DNA of 64,000 bases from Perognathus longimembris pacificus. Lineage: Eukaryota; Chordata; Mammalia; Rodentia; Heteromyidae. Below are positions 1-11,904 of the stretch, in pieces. Location of the stretch: assembly GCF_023159225.1 (NCBI RefSeq), contig NC_063172.1, forward strand, positions 45,637,832-45,701,831, written 5' to 3'. Position 1 is the first letter of the stretch, and each line of letters starts with the position of its first letter. The position numbers and the translations under genes are program-made. Below the pieces are notes generated by a model. The model was not told the DNA's origin and searched no databases. It saw only the letters and a list, made by a program, of their open reading frames with translations.

Positions 1-853
1 GGATTTGCTTTTCAAATATATGACTAAATTAAATACATCTAAAGGGTGGAGTTGGTCTACCTAGACTTTCAGAAGAGTGAGATATTCAATTAACCTATAT
101 CCTAGTCACCCATTGAATATATCAGAATCAACAATGTATCTTCTTCCAATATGATGCTGGTTATCTTCTTACTGAGTCCCTTAATGTCCATATACAGTGA
201 GAATACTTAAGAGTAAAACCACAAACAAAATAGATGTCTTGGAACTTGTAAAAGTCTGATCTTGTGATTGTGAAATAGAAGAAATTATCCATTTGTTCCT
301 CATACATCAAATACCTAACAAGCATGATGCTAGGTTTTCAAGGTAACACAAACAGAAGAACGGCAAGTACTTTCAATTTTCTTACAATGTAAGGATAAAA
401 AGTTTAAAGTCATTGCAACATAACAAATAAGCATTTGACAGAAATAAAACCTAATTATTTAATACAAGTGACATTACATAGAATGTCCCTGAGGAAATAA
501 AATGTGAGCTTAACTTGAAGGTTGAAGTGAGAAATTTCTCTAGGCTCAAGGATAACTTAAGAAGAATTAAGGCAATCTGAAAGTTTGAGAATATTGAGGG
601 CTCTCCATGAAACATCAGGTAATGGAGGCTAGTAAGAAAAGGCAATGATTACTAAGAACTTTGTATGCTGTAAGATGTCCATGAGCCATACCCTCATAAT
701 AAAAATGTACTTTCATTGAAATATTGTAAGCAGGTAGTGATAATACTGTTCCAAAGAAAATCCAGAAAGGAGGTTTTGGATCAAGGAGATAGAAAAACAA
801 AACCCAAACAAAGGTAGCAGGATTGAGTAAAAGAGGATACAGTAGTTACTATC
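1..853. other. intergenic, nothing recognised
   Basis: AT-rich sequence with short chance ORFs only. No repeat family, exon or RNA gene was recognised on either strand. Confidence 0.5.
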
Positions 854-868
854 AAAAAATGGATATCT

Positions 869-1068
869 GGGCTGGGGATATAGCCTAGTGGCAAGAGTGC
901 CTGCCTCGGATACACGAGGCCCTAGGTTCGATTCCCCAGCGCCACATATGCAGAAAACGGCCAGAAGCGGCGCTGTGGCTCAAGTGGCAGAGCGCTAGCC
1001 TTGAGCGGGAAGAAGCCAGGGACAGTGCTCAGGCCCTGAGTCCAAGGCCCAGGACTGGCCAAAAAAAA
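869..1068 (+). mobile_element. IDL-Geo-type dimeric SINE, near intact
   Basis: The left half is ID/tRNA-Ala-like, with an A-box-like segment near its start and a B box (ggttcgattcc). The right half is a second tRNA-like monomer (gctgtggctcaagtggcaga) ending in a short A tail. Perfect 15-bp target-site duplications (aaaaaatggatatct) lie at 854-868 and 1069-1083, so both edges are exact and the insertion looks recent. The family is known from geomyoid rodents. Confidence 0.9.
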
Positions 1069-1083
1069 AAAAAATGGATATCT

Positions 1084-2215
1084 ATTTTTCCTACGTTTAG
1101 AGCATAGGTGATGAATAGAATGGTAAAGTATACATTCTGGAAAGATACAAAGTGGGGAGAATAAAGTCGAAAATCAACACAAGTTCTTATATGCTGAATT
1201 TGAGATATCTCTGAGAGATTTAGGTAGTATGGATAACAAGGTTGAAACTTGAAGTCTCACTAGGTTTGAAATATAGGAGGTAGCTAATGCATTTGTAAAG
1301 CTGCAGTGAAAGCATGAGAATGAGGTGACACAGAAAGTGCATCATAGGAAGGTAGTGACAAGGGTGGCCCTCTGAAGAACAGAAATATTAGGACAGACAG
1401 AGAATTGGTTAGGATGAATAAATCTGCCAAATAAGAATAAATTAGCATAGTGATGTCTGTGGGAACATAGGAGAGGAAAATAACAAAATAATAAAAGTGA
1501 CAAATAATTCAGATATGACAAGTCAAGTGAAAGCGTACCCAAAATAGACTTACAAGTTCATCCAAGTTAAGTGACTTGTAGTAGAATTTTGCCTTTAAAA
1601 CTATAAATCATTTATAAATTATACAGCTATTCCCCAAAAGAACTTCATATTCCACTATAAAGAAAGCATTTAACAATTGGCGAAATAAAAACAACAAATA
1701 AAACTTTCCACACAAAACTTCCTGTTGTTGGCATTTCTATAAAACTAAATCTTAAAAACAATATTGAAAAGAAGTGGAAGCAAATAAGCCTAACCATGTA
1801 TTAAACTTGTTAAATAACCATTAATGGAAAAATGACTTTAGAGAACAGCTATGCTCTTAGAAGGAAAATCTAAGAAACAGAAAGAACTCTGGGGACAGGT
1901 TAAGCTTCCTCTAGAAGCTCTATTTTTGATGTAGGGGTTATAATTTACAATAACTTGGTTAAAAAACTAGTGTTAAAAATAACGAGGTAAGTTCATGCCA
2001 TTAGGAATTATTTTTACTTTTTGGAAAAGATAAGAAATCAAAGCATGAATTTTAAATAATTAAATGTGAAAAGGAAACCTATCAAAATGGGAAATACAAT
2101 GATAATTCATATTTTTTAGTAATAACCACTGATTATTAGCAGAAAAGCTACATCTCCATGACTGTCCTAGAGCTTTTGAGCTTGCTTCCTTATCTCCAGA
2201 AGGCTTCTCTCTCTC
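1084..2215. other. intergenic, nothing recognised
   Basis: AT-rich non-coding sequence. No convincing repeat or exon was identified. Confidence 0.45.
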
Positions 2216-2221
2216 TCCTCT

Positions 2222-2257
2222 GAGTGTGTGTGTGTATGTGTGTGTGTGTGTGTATGT
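2222..2257. repeat. (TG)n microsatellite
   Basis: An interrupted TG run (two TATG interruptions) directly abuts the antisense SINE that follows. Confidence 0.9.
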
Positions 2258-2492
2258 ACCAGCACACCACTACTGGTATTTGTGCCCTTCCTGTACTTTC
2301 ACTTGGCTTTTTTGCTCAAGGTTGTTGCTCTAAAATTTGAGCCACAATTGCAATTCCAGTTTTTTCTTGTTGGTTAATTAGAGTCTCAGTCTTTTCTGCC
2401 TGGGCTGGCTTCTAACTGTGATCCTCAAAACTCAGCCTCCTCAGTAGCTAGGATTACAGGTGTGAGCCTCCAGTGCTCAGCTCCCAGGAGGT
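2258..2492 (-). mobile_element. 7SL-like/tRNA-like composite SINE (antisense)
   Basis: Read on the minus strand, it has an Alu/B1-like head (ggtggctcatgcctgtaatcc type), a middle segment resembling tctccaattaaccacc, and the same tRNA-like right monomer as the IDL-Geo SINEs. This copy is diverged. Confidence 0.7.
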
Positions 2493-2547
2493 ATTTCTTA
2501 CATACATCCCCATGACTAATTCAATCATGCTTTTATAATCTTGACTT

Positions 2548-3350
2548 TAAGCTCTCTTGCTCACCTGGAGGTCCTTCAGAAAAAAACAAAAACTAAACAT
2601 AGATCTTTCCTGTGACCCAGATATACCACTCCTGGGCACCTACTCACCACATCACAATCCAGGACATTATAAAGACACTTGCACAATCATGTTTATTGCT
2701 GCACTATCCACAATAGCCAATTTATGCAAACAGCCCAGATGCCTAAAATAAATGAGTAGTTAAAAAACTTGCAGCACCTATACACAATGAAATTTTACAC
2801 ATCTATTAAAAAGATAATATGTCATTTTCAGGGAACAAATCATGTTAAGTGAGATAGGCCAAGCTCAGAGAGAGAAAGGGCACAATTTCTCTCACATGTG
2901 GAAGCTAGACGTAAAGTACATTATGAATTATACAAGACTAGGCATTCACACAAAAACTGAAGAAGGGTATTCTTAGGGGAAGAACACAAAGATCCCATGC
3001 CTATGTGCATGTGATCATATAAAATAATATTTATACAACGAACTTTAGGAAATGGAAACAAGAAGATTTTTCTTTGCTTGTATTCTTTTCTTTTTGTCTT
3101 GTTTATCTGTCTGTGGGAGGGAAAGAGCGGACATAGAAATGGAAGGACAAAGGGTGAACAAATATAGCAATGGTACTCACTAGGTACTAGGTTGAAAATG
3201 AACTATACAGCTTATGGGTAGGGACAGCAGGGAAAAACTGAGAGAAAGTGAAGGAAGGGGTAACATTGCCCAAAAAGAAATATGTATTACCTGACTTATG
3301 GTAACCCCTCCATACATAACCTTAAAACAACAATTTAAGATCTTTAAAAA
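2548..3350 (+). mobile_element. LINE-1 3' end (ORF2 C-terminus plus 3' UTR)
   Basis: Translation from 2,557 gives the L1 ORF2 C-terminal signature (DPDIPLLGTYSPHH, then MFIAALSTIANL and QPRCLK), broken by stops. It is followed by an A/G-rich L1 3' UTR (gggtaggg, aaaaagaaat, cctgacttatggtaac). The copy is 5' truncated and dead. Confidence 0.8.
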
Positions 3351-3831
3351 GCTCTACTGATCACCGAGGTCATTTTAAACTCACAGTACTCTACTCACAC
3401 TGCCAAAAGCAACCCCCCTACTCTTATCCTATATATTTTGCATATAATTTAATAAATGTCTAATATTTTGTATGGTTTCTACTTTATTATATATTACATA
3501 TCTTTCACTAATTATTATACTATTTTGAATACTGATAGAGATTGAGCACCTAGAAAAGTGTATATAGCTCATAGGATTACCTGACTATGTGTTGAATTTA
3601 AAAGACTATTTAGAATTTGGAAAATCTTGAGTGCTTTTAGAAGTCAATCATAAATATACCCAGGAATAAAGCTGAAACTATTTATTAAAGTTCAGGAAAA
3701 TAAAAGTAAGTCCTATGAGTTTTCCTTTGTACTTTCATAGGATATGTGTAGTATCATGGTAAGTAGGTGAAAATTTTTAAATAACCTCACAAACTAATGA
3801 AAGAGTAAAATTATCACTAAGGAGAGTGCCA
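3351..3831. other. intergenic, nothing recognised
   Basis: AT-rich non-coding sequence between two L1 fragments. Confidence 0.4.
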
Positions 3832-3990
3832 TTATTTATCTTTGTGAAAGTGATATACAGAAAAGTTATGGCTACGTAAGTCAGGTAATGAGTATCTTTC
3901 TTTTTGAAGAGTGTCGCCTTTTCTGTGATCCCCCTTACCCTCCCCCAAACAGAAGCTTACATACAAGACAAAATGTACAGAAATAAAAAG
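3832..3990 (-). mobile_element. LINE-1 3' UTR fragment (antisense)
   Basis: The minus strand carries the same 3' UTR words as the L1 at 3.1-3.35 kb (complements of cgtaagtcaggtaatgagta and ctttctttttgaagagtgtc). It is a short fragment; the edges are approximate. Confidence 0.6.
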
Positions 3991-4639
3991 CAGCAACAAA
4001 TGGGAAAAGCAAAGTAACAACAACAACAAAAATCTCACCTCTTGTTTCCATTTCTTGGAATTCATTTTGATAAACATCATTTGATATCATTTTTTTGAAA
4101 CTTCTGATCATTGAAATCCTTGAAAATACTGAGGGTATTTTTTGGCGTTTTTGGCTAGAATTGGATTTTATTTTAAAGCCACTGCTTTAAGACTTGGTTA
4201 TATGGAAAATGCCTGTCAAAACATCTCTAGTCTCAACTGTTAGATCATTCTTGAATAGTCAGTGCACATGTATACCTAATATTTGTTTTTGTCTTACTGT
4301 ACGATTTGGTACTATTTTTGGTCATACAAACACCTAAAAAAGGGAAATACATATTGAAAAGCTTAAAAACAAAAACTCAAATACAAATATATTAATCTGT
4401 AGAGACATTTGTTTTTGATAAAGGGCATAACTTCATAATTTTATTGAAGAACAGAAAATTTATAAACTGCGTTAGTTTAGAATAAGAACCAAGCCCCATT
4501 TTTCTAATCAAATTACATATTTAGATCTCAGAGAATGAATATTACACATAATACCATTTTTAAAGGAATATACAATTGCAAATAGAACATTTTCCATTTA
4601 ATTGGTTAAATCAATGTCTTGTCAAAGAAGCTCAGAAAA

Positions 4640-4775
4640 AATGGTCATAAAACTTCGCGGGGGAGGAGAGTAGGGTGGGAAAAAAAACGGAGAAAATGAG
4701 GGAGGGGGTGACATAGTTCAAAAAGAAACATACTCAGTATCTGCCTTATTCTAACAATAAAAACACAATCAAAAA
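4640..4775 (+). mobile_element. LINE-1 3' UTR tail fragment
   Basis: A G/A-rich stretch (gggggaggagagtagggtgg) is followed by the family words gacatagttcaaaaagaaac and a degenerate A-rich end. It is homologous to the 3' UTR at 3,200-3,300. Confidence 0.6.
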
Positions 4776-6523
4776 GGTTCTTAAATAGGCAGAAGCACTG
4801 TTAACGTAGTAAATAAAATACAAGGAAATCAAAGCAGCCTCAACTTAAGAGGAATATAAAATACATTCTCAAGAATCGTATGACTCTTTTCTCCACTATT
4901 TTAAGAAATCATTATCTGGTGTGCCAAACTCAGTCCCTTGAAAATCCTAATTTCTTGTTCTTCTCACATTGGCTCCTAACTTATACAGAACAAATACTCA
5001 ATATGAGGCAATACCTTCAAAACTTGGGGGAGAGACCTAAAAGATCTTTATATATTACCATTTATTAACTTTACTTTACTACTGTAAAACACCTAGTTAT
5101 TCCATATCTTCTATCTAATTTTATTGGTTTCTCAAGAGCCCAAGGCAATAACAACTATGCCCAAACAAACCTGCTGGCTGCAATGAATGAGTGACCGGAC
5201 TAATTTTCTAATGTAACAATGAAAAGAGTTAAACATGACAGCCTTCCACATTAGGAAAGCATTCTAAATTTCTATCAGAACCATAGGCATAGCAATATCA
5301 GTCAGTAGTTGGTGTTGATATATTTCTGGCTGTTGATGCAGCTTTACTGAGAGAGTGGAGTTGCTATAAGAAAAGCAAGTCAAGACCCGTGGCTCCCTTT
5401 CCTTAGGTTATACCAGGACAGTCTATTACCCAACAGGCATTCTGTTGATTGCCAAAAATTCTCGGTTGAAAGAGACATAAGTACTGCTGCTCAAGAGCTC
5501 ATAACAACTCAGTAGACTCACAAAGTTACCAGATATTACATGGATTTCAGCAAAACATTTTTCCATTTACTTCAAATTCTTTGCATGAATAAAAGTGTTA
5601 TATGTGTAACATTTCGAACTAATCTTCTGTAAAGGATGTGGTTAAGAACATCATCTCTTCAAAATCTACCATATAAAACAAAGCTCAGATAAGCTATAGC
5701 TGCTATCTCTTAAGACCAAGTTGAGAAACAGTAGAGTTTTTAAGCCAACACTTATTTCAGCAATGTTTCTAGTGGCATAAAAGACCTTTCAATCAGAAGC
5801 ATAAAATTAGGCACTGGATATATAATGAATTCAAATTACAGAGTTTAAAGTCTTAAAGAGGAGAGCAAAATGGAGAGTATAAAAGGAAAAAAATAACAAG
5901 GATCTTTACTTTTTAAATTCTACCCCTGTTTCCTTGTGTAGAATCTGATTTTATTAATATATTCAAGACCTTCTCAAAAATTAAAGCTGAAGTTAGTCCT
6001 TCTTGGTTTTCAGCCCATGTGTATATTTCTTTTATCACTACCAAACATCTTTGAAATGTTCACCTCTCACTTTATGTGCCTCACTCTGCCTCAAATATAT
6101 CTACACCTTTTTTCTCAAAGCCTGGTCATGTGGACTGTGGACAATTTCTATATTGCCACTATATTGACACTAAATTTTCGTTATCTTGCTCAACATCTCT
6201 GTGACCGTTGAAAGTACTTATTAATTTATTAAAATTCCACCGTTTCTGCCCTCTGGGATACTGACTGCTGACTTTCCAATTTTGTTGCCACTGTGTTGGG
6301 TTGTTGGTGGGTTTTGCAGTGCTTGCGTCTCAAGTTTCCTCCTGGCAGAAGTTTTCTTTTCTCTCTTCTAGCATGCTGGCTGGGTAATTTCATTATTTTT
6401 GCATGACTCTAGGTCTCTGACATGCTGACATACACTTCTCAGCAATGTTCTTCACATTTGGATTAAACATTTAGAACAAAACATGTTATGTTCATGCTTA
6501 TAATGCTAGGAACTGACAGTTTT
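4776..6523. other. intergenic, nothing recognised
   Basis: No gene or clearly identifiable repeat. The ORFs here are short, lack homology that I recognise and have no splice-site context. Confidence 0.4.
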
Positions 6524-6614
6524 ATCCCATGCCTGGAATTCATTCTATGGAACAAGTATGAGTTGTGCTAATCCCATGCCTGGTATTCATTCTATGGAAT
6601 AAGTATGAGTTGAT
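6524..6614. repeat. 47-bp tandem duplication
   Basis: A unit beginning atcccatgcctgg starts at 6,524 and again at 6,571, giving about 1.9 copies with a few substitutions. It resembles a simple local duplication. Confidence 0.85.
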
Positions 6615-7402
6615 CTAAGTCCGCTAGTAACAAATAATTCATGGAATACTTAAACACTACAGTTTTGAAACATTGTAGTTCTCAAGTCCATGTATGATAC
6701 TTGAGAACTCTGACAGCACTTGATCTCAGTTGAATAAGCATAAAAGACAAGTATATACCTAGTTATGTTCATAACTATAAAATTCTAAGTAAAATAGTAG
6801 CAACTTAAATTTAGCATTCTGTTTATTTTTATGCTTTATTTGAAAATGTAACTAGAATAAATGCCATATAAATAATTGCATATTAATCATTTAATAAAAT
6901 TCAAACTTCATTCTGAAGAAGCTCAGACTAGAAAAATCAAACAGATCTAATTTAGAATCACATAACATTAATGTATGTAGTTGTTTTTCCTTTGGACTCT
7001 CATTTCACTATGCATTGGATTGAGATTTCCTTGATTCCCTAGTTTGAGACATAGTTAAATAGCATATTCTTCATTTCTGAAATTGCACACTTAATGACTG
7101 CTTTCATCAGTACATCAGAACCACCTTAAAGCTATGTATTGATATTTTTATGGATAACAACATAGAGTCTGTGAACCCCAGTGAAAAGTGGAAATTCTTA
7201 TTTCCTTTGATAATTCCTTTGACGAAAAGTAATTCAGAATTTCAAGACAGCCACAGTCCAGTATTAAGCCAAGTAGGGCCATTCAAAGCAAAGACCCTGT
7301 ACAGCTTCATAAATTATATGTTTATATAAGGTGTATGTGTATGTGCACAAGTTTATGTGATGTATGAGTTAAGTATTTTGATTAAAAATAGGGATTTGAT
7401 TA
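6615..7402. other. intergenic, nothing recognised
   Basis: AT-rich, with no identifiable coding or repeat content. Confidence 0.4.
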
Positions 7403-7623
7403 AAAATAGTTCACACCTATAATGCTAGCTACTTAGGGACTGAGATGTGAGGATCATGGTTCAAATCCAGATGAGCAGAAAAGTTCATAAGGCTCTTATC
7501 TCCATTTAATCACCCCAAAGCTAGAGGTAGAGCTGTGGCTCAAGTGGTAGAGCACTAGCCTTGAACACAAAAAAGATTAGAGCCAGCACTTAGACCCTGA
7601 GTTCAAGTACCAGGACCAGCAAA

Positions 7624-7659
<36 letters not shown>

Positions 7660-7660
7660 A
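7403..7660 (+). mobile_element. 7SL-like/tRNA-like composite SINE with (AAAT)n tail
   Basis: The 7SL-like head is diverged. It is followed by the tRNA-like monomer (gctgtggctcaagtggtaga), gagttcaagtaccagg and an (AAAT)n tail at about 7,620-7,658. Confidence 0.75.
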
Positions 7661-8566
7661 GGAACTTCAGCAAATATCCATGGATACTGAGGAAGAATTC
7701 AAATTTTAGATTATAAAGAATAGTTGGGTAAAATAATGATAGTCAAGAAAATACTTTCAAGTTAATTATAAATGATTATTTTGACTGATGGCTGTAAAAT
7801 ATTAAATCTTTAACTTCAATAGGTTTCTCTTTTGTTGATTTTGTATTATTTTATTTCATTCTTTCTATTAAGCTACATATATCATTCTGGTGATGTTTCT
7901 TCCTTACTTATTGAACACAACCCATGAATGCATATACTGCCTAGTCTCTTTTTGGTCATTTCTGGAGAATTCATTTTGAAGAACTACTCTATTTCTTTTC
8001 ATCCTCAGTCATCAGTATTTTGAAAACATATTGAATATTTTACATTATATCTTGGTTTACTAAAGCAGCAACATTTAATTTAAGAAATAGCACTGAAAGA
8101 TTTTTTTTCCCAAGTGATATTTTCTCATAGAATTCACTTACAACTCCATGTAGCTAAGATGTGGCCATTTTTGTATGTCCAGAAACTACTCAATGCTTCT
8201 GAATTTCTCTCACAATGAAGTTCTCCACATTTAGATACAATCTAACAAAGAGTTTATATCCTATGTCTGAACTCTTCACCCTTCCACAAAGTTTTCTTAG
8301 GCACACACTCCTATTTTGCCAGGCTTTCTGTGGTTGCATCAAAAGGGAAGACAGATTTCCTGTCTTGAATACTTTTGATGGATGGTGTTTAACCCTGCCC
8401 CCTGAAAGTCCAACAACAGAAAAATAAAATAAACTGAGTCCAAGCTACAAACAATAACTTATTTCCATCATACTGTCAAAACCTGATTAAGAATTTATCT
8501 TTAACACGTTCACCCCAGCAGTTTATGTTTGGAAGTACTTGATTTTTCCCCACTCCATTCTGTTTC
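7661..8566. other. intergenic, nothing recognised
   Basis: Non-coding sequence between two SINEs. A 70-codon ORF at 8,215 has no recognisable homology and is treated as chance. Confidence 0.4.
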
Positions 8567-8582
8567 AATGAGTAGCCTTTCT

Positions 8583-8790
8583 GTTTTTTGTTTGTTTTTG
8601 GCCAGCCCTGGGCCTTGAACTCAGGGCCTGAGCACTGTCTCTGGCTTCTTTTTGCTCAGGGCTAGCACTCTGCCACTTGAGCCACAGCGCCACTTCTGCC
8701 ATTTTCTATATATGTGGTGCTGAGGAATCGAACCCAGGGCTTCATGTATACAAGGCAAGAACTCTTGCCACTAGGCCATATTCCCAGCCC
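8583..8790 (-). mobile_element. IDL-Geo-type dimeric SINE (antisense)
   Basis: The poly-T side comes first, then the right monomer, then the ID-like left monomer ending in ccatattcccagccc. Imperfect target-site duplications (aatgagtagcctttct at 8,567-8,582; aatgagtcacctttct at 8,791-8,806) bound the element. Confidence 0.88.
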
Positions 8791-9019
8791 AATGAGTCAC
8801 CTTTCTTTGTTATCTTTCTCTCTCCTATTTTCTTTCTGCTTTCACATACATTCTTTTGCACACATAGCCTTCCATGCATTTTTACCCTATCATCTTCTCC
8901 CATCCTGCCACTCAACAATACTGAATGTCGACCATGTGCTATATATCTTCTACATAGAAGTAAGCTTGCATGGGCATATGGAAGAAGAGCCACTATGGTT
9001 AGAGTGTAGTGAACTTGAT

Positions 9020-9930
9020 TGAACTTGATTCACCAAGAGAGGATAGATGACATTTATCGAACAGAACACAAACAAGGTCACAGTAAGGCCACCAGTACGG
9101 CCATGTTCATTGTAGCACTATTCACCTGTGGAATCAGCCCAGATGCCTTTCAGTGGATAAATAAACCAAGAAAATGTGGTGTATATAAACAATGGAATTT
9201 TATTACTCATTAGAATATTATACCATTCATAATGTAATGGAACCACTTGCAAAAAATAATATTAAATGAAGTAAGCCAGACCTAGAGAAACAAAAGTTTC
9301 ATAATTTTTTCATTTATGGTAGCTAGATTGTGCCTATAAACCTATAAGTAAATGAACTGGCTAGTATACAAGTGGTTACAGATGTATTAATTGAGGTATA
9401 ATAGACTCTATGGAGAACTAAAACAGTATAATCTTCTTATGATTTCTTTTTGCCAGTCCTCGGTCTTGAACTCAGGGCCTGAGCACTGTCCCTGGCTTCT
9501 TTTTGCTCAAGGCTAGCACTCTACCTCTTTAACCACAGCACCACTTCTGGATTTTTCTATATATGTGGTGCTGAGGAACCTAGGGCTTCATGTATACAAG
9601 GAAAGCACTCTACCACTAGGCCATATTCCCAACCCCAGTACAATATTTTAGAAAGACTAGGTCAAAGTCCAACAAAATCAACAGCAGGAAATGGGTACAT
9701 CCAAGAGACGGAGTGGGGCCAAGAGGAGAGGGGAAGATGAATGAAGGGGCAGTGGGGAGAGAGCAGAGAATGCAATGAAGAACTCATTGTATATTCTGCA
9801 AAATTAAGAAAGGTAAGGTAAAGTTTGAGTCAAAAGGGGGTGAGAATGTTGAAGGGATGACACTGATCAAGATATATGGTATTCATTAACTGCTTTGCTA
9901 TATGGCACTTCCTTTGTATAACTACAGAGA
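9020..9930 (+). mobile_element. LINE-1 3' end, interrupted by a SINE
   Basis: ORF2 C-terminal fragments are visible at 9,080-9,210 (ATSTAMFIVALFT, then NKPRKCGVYKQWNFI). The 3' UTR resumes at 9,645 (caggaaatgggtac, tgcaaaattaagaaagg) after an antisense SINE at 9,447-9,636. The copy is broken and non-functional. Confidence 0.75.
9447..9636 (-). mobile_element. IDL-Geo-type dimeric SINE nested in L1 (antisense)
   Basis: The order is tgccagtcct, right monomer, left monomer, then ccatattcccaacccc. Short flanks cagtataat (9,424) and cagtacaat (9,636) are consistent with a target-site duplication inside the host L1 3' region. Confidence 0.8.
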
Positions 9931-10140
9931 GAGGGGGGAGGGGGAGAGGGAGAGGGAGAGAGAGAGGGAGGGAGAGAGAGAGGGAGGGAGAGATAGAGGG
10001 ACAGAGGGAGAGAGAGAGGAAGAGAGAGGGGGAGGAATGGAGGGAGGGGGGAGAAATGAAAAGGAGGGAGGGAGGGAGGGAGGGAGGGAGGGAGGGAGGG
10101 AGGGAGGGAGGGAGGGAGGGAGGGAGGGAGAGAGAGAGAC
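9931..10140. repeat. (GGGA)n/(GA)n purine tract
   Basis: The + strand is almost purely purine for about 200 bp, including roughly 17 uninterrupted GGGA units near 10,063-10,130. The ORFs across it in several frames are low-complexity artefacts. It lies 1.8 kb upstream of the IL7 start codon. Confidence 0.95.
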
Positions 10141-10639
10141 AGAGACCCAGATCATACACAGGCTCTTGATGCCTTGGTACACAATAGGGAGTGGCCAAAG
10201 GTTGAGAAGTATGATCAGCTGTCTGGCTGTTCTGGGATTAAAGGGCTGAGGGAAAGTTGACACATCCCTTAGTCAGTCTCCATAGTCATGTGGCAGGGAT
10301 TATTGACAAAACTTGTCTCCTGATTAGAAGCAAGATTTAAAAAGAAATCAATATGCAGGCTTCAGGCTTGAACCTCTTTGTCTTACTCTATAATTCATTA
10401 TTCTCTTCTCCTTCCTTCCTTTTGCCTCTTCAGTGTTATATTATAACCCAATGTGGTTCTCTACAGCAGCTCCAAGTTCATTCCCATCAAGTGCCAAGCT
10501 AGAGGTCATGAACTCCAGAAACCTTTCCTGAGGTCCTCACAACAGGGCAAAGTCACACCCACATGACATCCCAGCCTTCCTGGCACCAAGTTCTAGTGAC
10601 TGAGGTATTCACTGGCTCTTCTAATACAGAGGGTCCATG
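10141..10639. other. intergenic, nothing recognised
   Basis: Moderate-GC unique-looking sequence upstream of IL7. No exon or known repeat was identified. Confidence 0.4.
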
Positions 10640-10860
10640 GATGGACTTTGGGAGTCAGACACTGGGGGCGGTTGTCCTAATTTTGCTAAGTCAACTCTAG
10701 CATGTCACTTAAGGAAGTCTCTGTTCTCTCATGTAAAGTGCACAACAGAAAATGGTCAGTTCAATAGGAAGTCTTGCCCATGGCAATATATGCAAAATAC
10801 TTTCTAAACTAATGGGCACAGTGAAAATGCTAGATATGTAAGAATTACTAGTTTGCATTA
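10640..10860 (+). mobile_element. MIR-like ancient SINE
   Basis: It has the MIR order: gggagtcagacactgg, then a diverged core, a cttaaggaagtctctgt segment and a tctcatgtaaagtg segment. Identification is by eye. Confidence 0.55.
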
Positions 10861-11431
10861 TTCACCTGTTCTAAGAAGGGTTTATGTGGAGTATCAAAAG
10901 CCAAGCTAAAATAGGAAACACCTAGGTAACTCAGTCCTTGGGGGGAAAGATTAATTCCTCAGTGACACAGAGTAACATGGAGAGTTTGACTTATTAGCCA
11001 AGTCACATGAAGTGCACCTATGGTGACTGTGATCATTATAGTTAATTCCTATGTCTTCTACTGAACTTGGGGCTTGATTCTTCAAGTAGCACTTACCTAG
11101 CAGATTAGGTGGGATCCTGTAATTGTTTTTTTTAAGATCCTACCTGAGCAAGGTGCACAGTACCAAAGACCCAGAGAAGAAGCTGATTAGAGAGGTTGGA
11201 GGGGCAGAGGACGTGACCCTCTTAATGTCATTCTTCACTTCCTTTTTTTTTTTTTTTACAAGATGACTTGGCAGCATATCCGCAGAAAGCAGCGACGCCT
11301 CCTCAGTGGCTTATGCTTGCCATAGCCCAGCTTTTGCCCTGCACATTTGTGACTTCCATGAACATAGGAACAACTGATGGTTCAAGCTCCCATTCTTAGT
11401 GTTGCCAAGGCGTCCAAGAGTCAATTTTAAG

Positions 11432-11500
11432 AAAAAAAAAAAAAAGACACACACACACACACACACACACACACAACAACAACAACAACCCCAAAACAAA
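11432..11500. repeat. (A)n(CA)n(CAA)n tract in IL7 5' flank
   Basis: A poly-A run passes into about 13 CA units and then CAA units. It lies about 0.45 kb upstream of the IL7 ATG and is likely length-polymorphic. Confidence 0.95.
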
Positions 11501-11659
11501 ACAACAACAAAAAACCTTTGGCCTGAGTCAGAAGACAGCTGTTTACTTCTGGCAGTGTTTTGGAAATTTGCTCCGTTCCCTGGTCCTGGTCTCAAATACA
11601 CGCTGAAGTGGCTCAGAGGATAAACCCAAAGGTTGAACCTGCAGACCAAGCACCAAGTA

Positions 11660-11671
11660 GAAACTGAAAGT
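11660..11671 (+). promoter_or_regulatory. IRF/ISRE-like element, IL7 promoter
   Basis: GAAACTGAAAGT matches the GAAANNGAAA core bound by interferon regulatory factors. It lies 256 bp upstream of the start codon (from its last base), at the edge of the CpG island. Regulation of IL7 by interferon-gamma and IRF-1/IRF-2 is established in other mammals; that this exact site carries it is inference. Confidence 0.65.
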
Positions 11672-11698
11672 ACAGTGCAGACTGATCCTACGGAAGTT

Positions 11699-11731
11699 AT
11701 GGAAAAGGCACTGCGCGGAGCCGGGCAGTGA
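11699..11731 (+). CDS. upstream ORF 1 in IL7 leader (10 aa)
   Basis: ATG at 11,699, stop TGA at 11,729-11,731. The last base of the stop is the first base of the next upstream ATG (TGATG). It is translated only if the transcription start lies upstream, which the sequence alone does not show. Confidence 0.35.
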   Translation: MEKALRGAGQ

Positions 11732-11904
11732 TGAGTGCCGCCCCTCCCGGGATGGATGCAAGCCGGCGCGGTGTGGATGAAAGGAACCAGCGGCAGCTCC
11801 TGCACTGCCCAGCTTCGCTTGTGGCAATTCCGCGGAAGACTGGAGTCCTGGGAGTGATTATGGGTGGTGAGAGCTCGCTCCTGCTGCAGTTGCGGTCATC
11901 ATGA
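11731..11904 (+). CDS. upstream ORF 2 in IL7 leader (57 aa)
   Basis: It opens at ATG 11,731 and has in-frame internal ATGs at 11,752 and 11,860. It stops at TGA 11,902-11,904, which overlaps the next upstream ATG (ATGA). There is no recognisable protein domain, so a cis-regulatory role is more likely than a functional peptide. A further overlapping ORF in another frame runs 11,756-11,857 (33 aa, second in-frame ATG at 11,777). Confidence 0.4.
   Translation: MSAAPPGMDASRRGVDERNQRQLLHCPASLVAIPRKTGVLGVIMGGESSLLLQLRSS

Noticed and set aside
869..1068. tRNA genes suggested by A-box and B-box-like segments
   Set aside because: All occurrences sit in dispersed SINEs with A tails and target duplications; none folds as a clean tRNA in isolation.
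9830..10263. Several 97-122 codon ORFs on both strands
   Set aside because: They are translations of the (GGGA)n/(GA)n tract (Arg/Glu/Gly or Ser/Pro/Leu runs) with no unique sequence.
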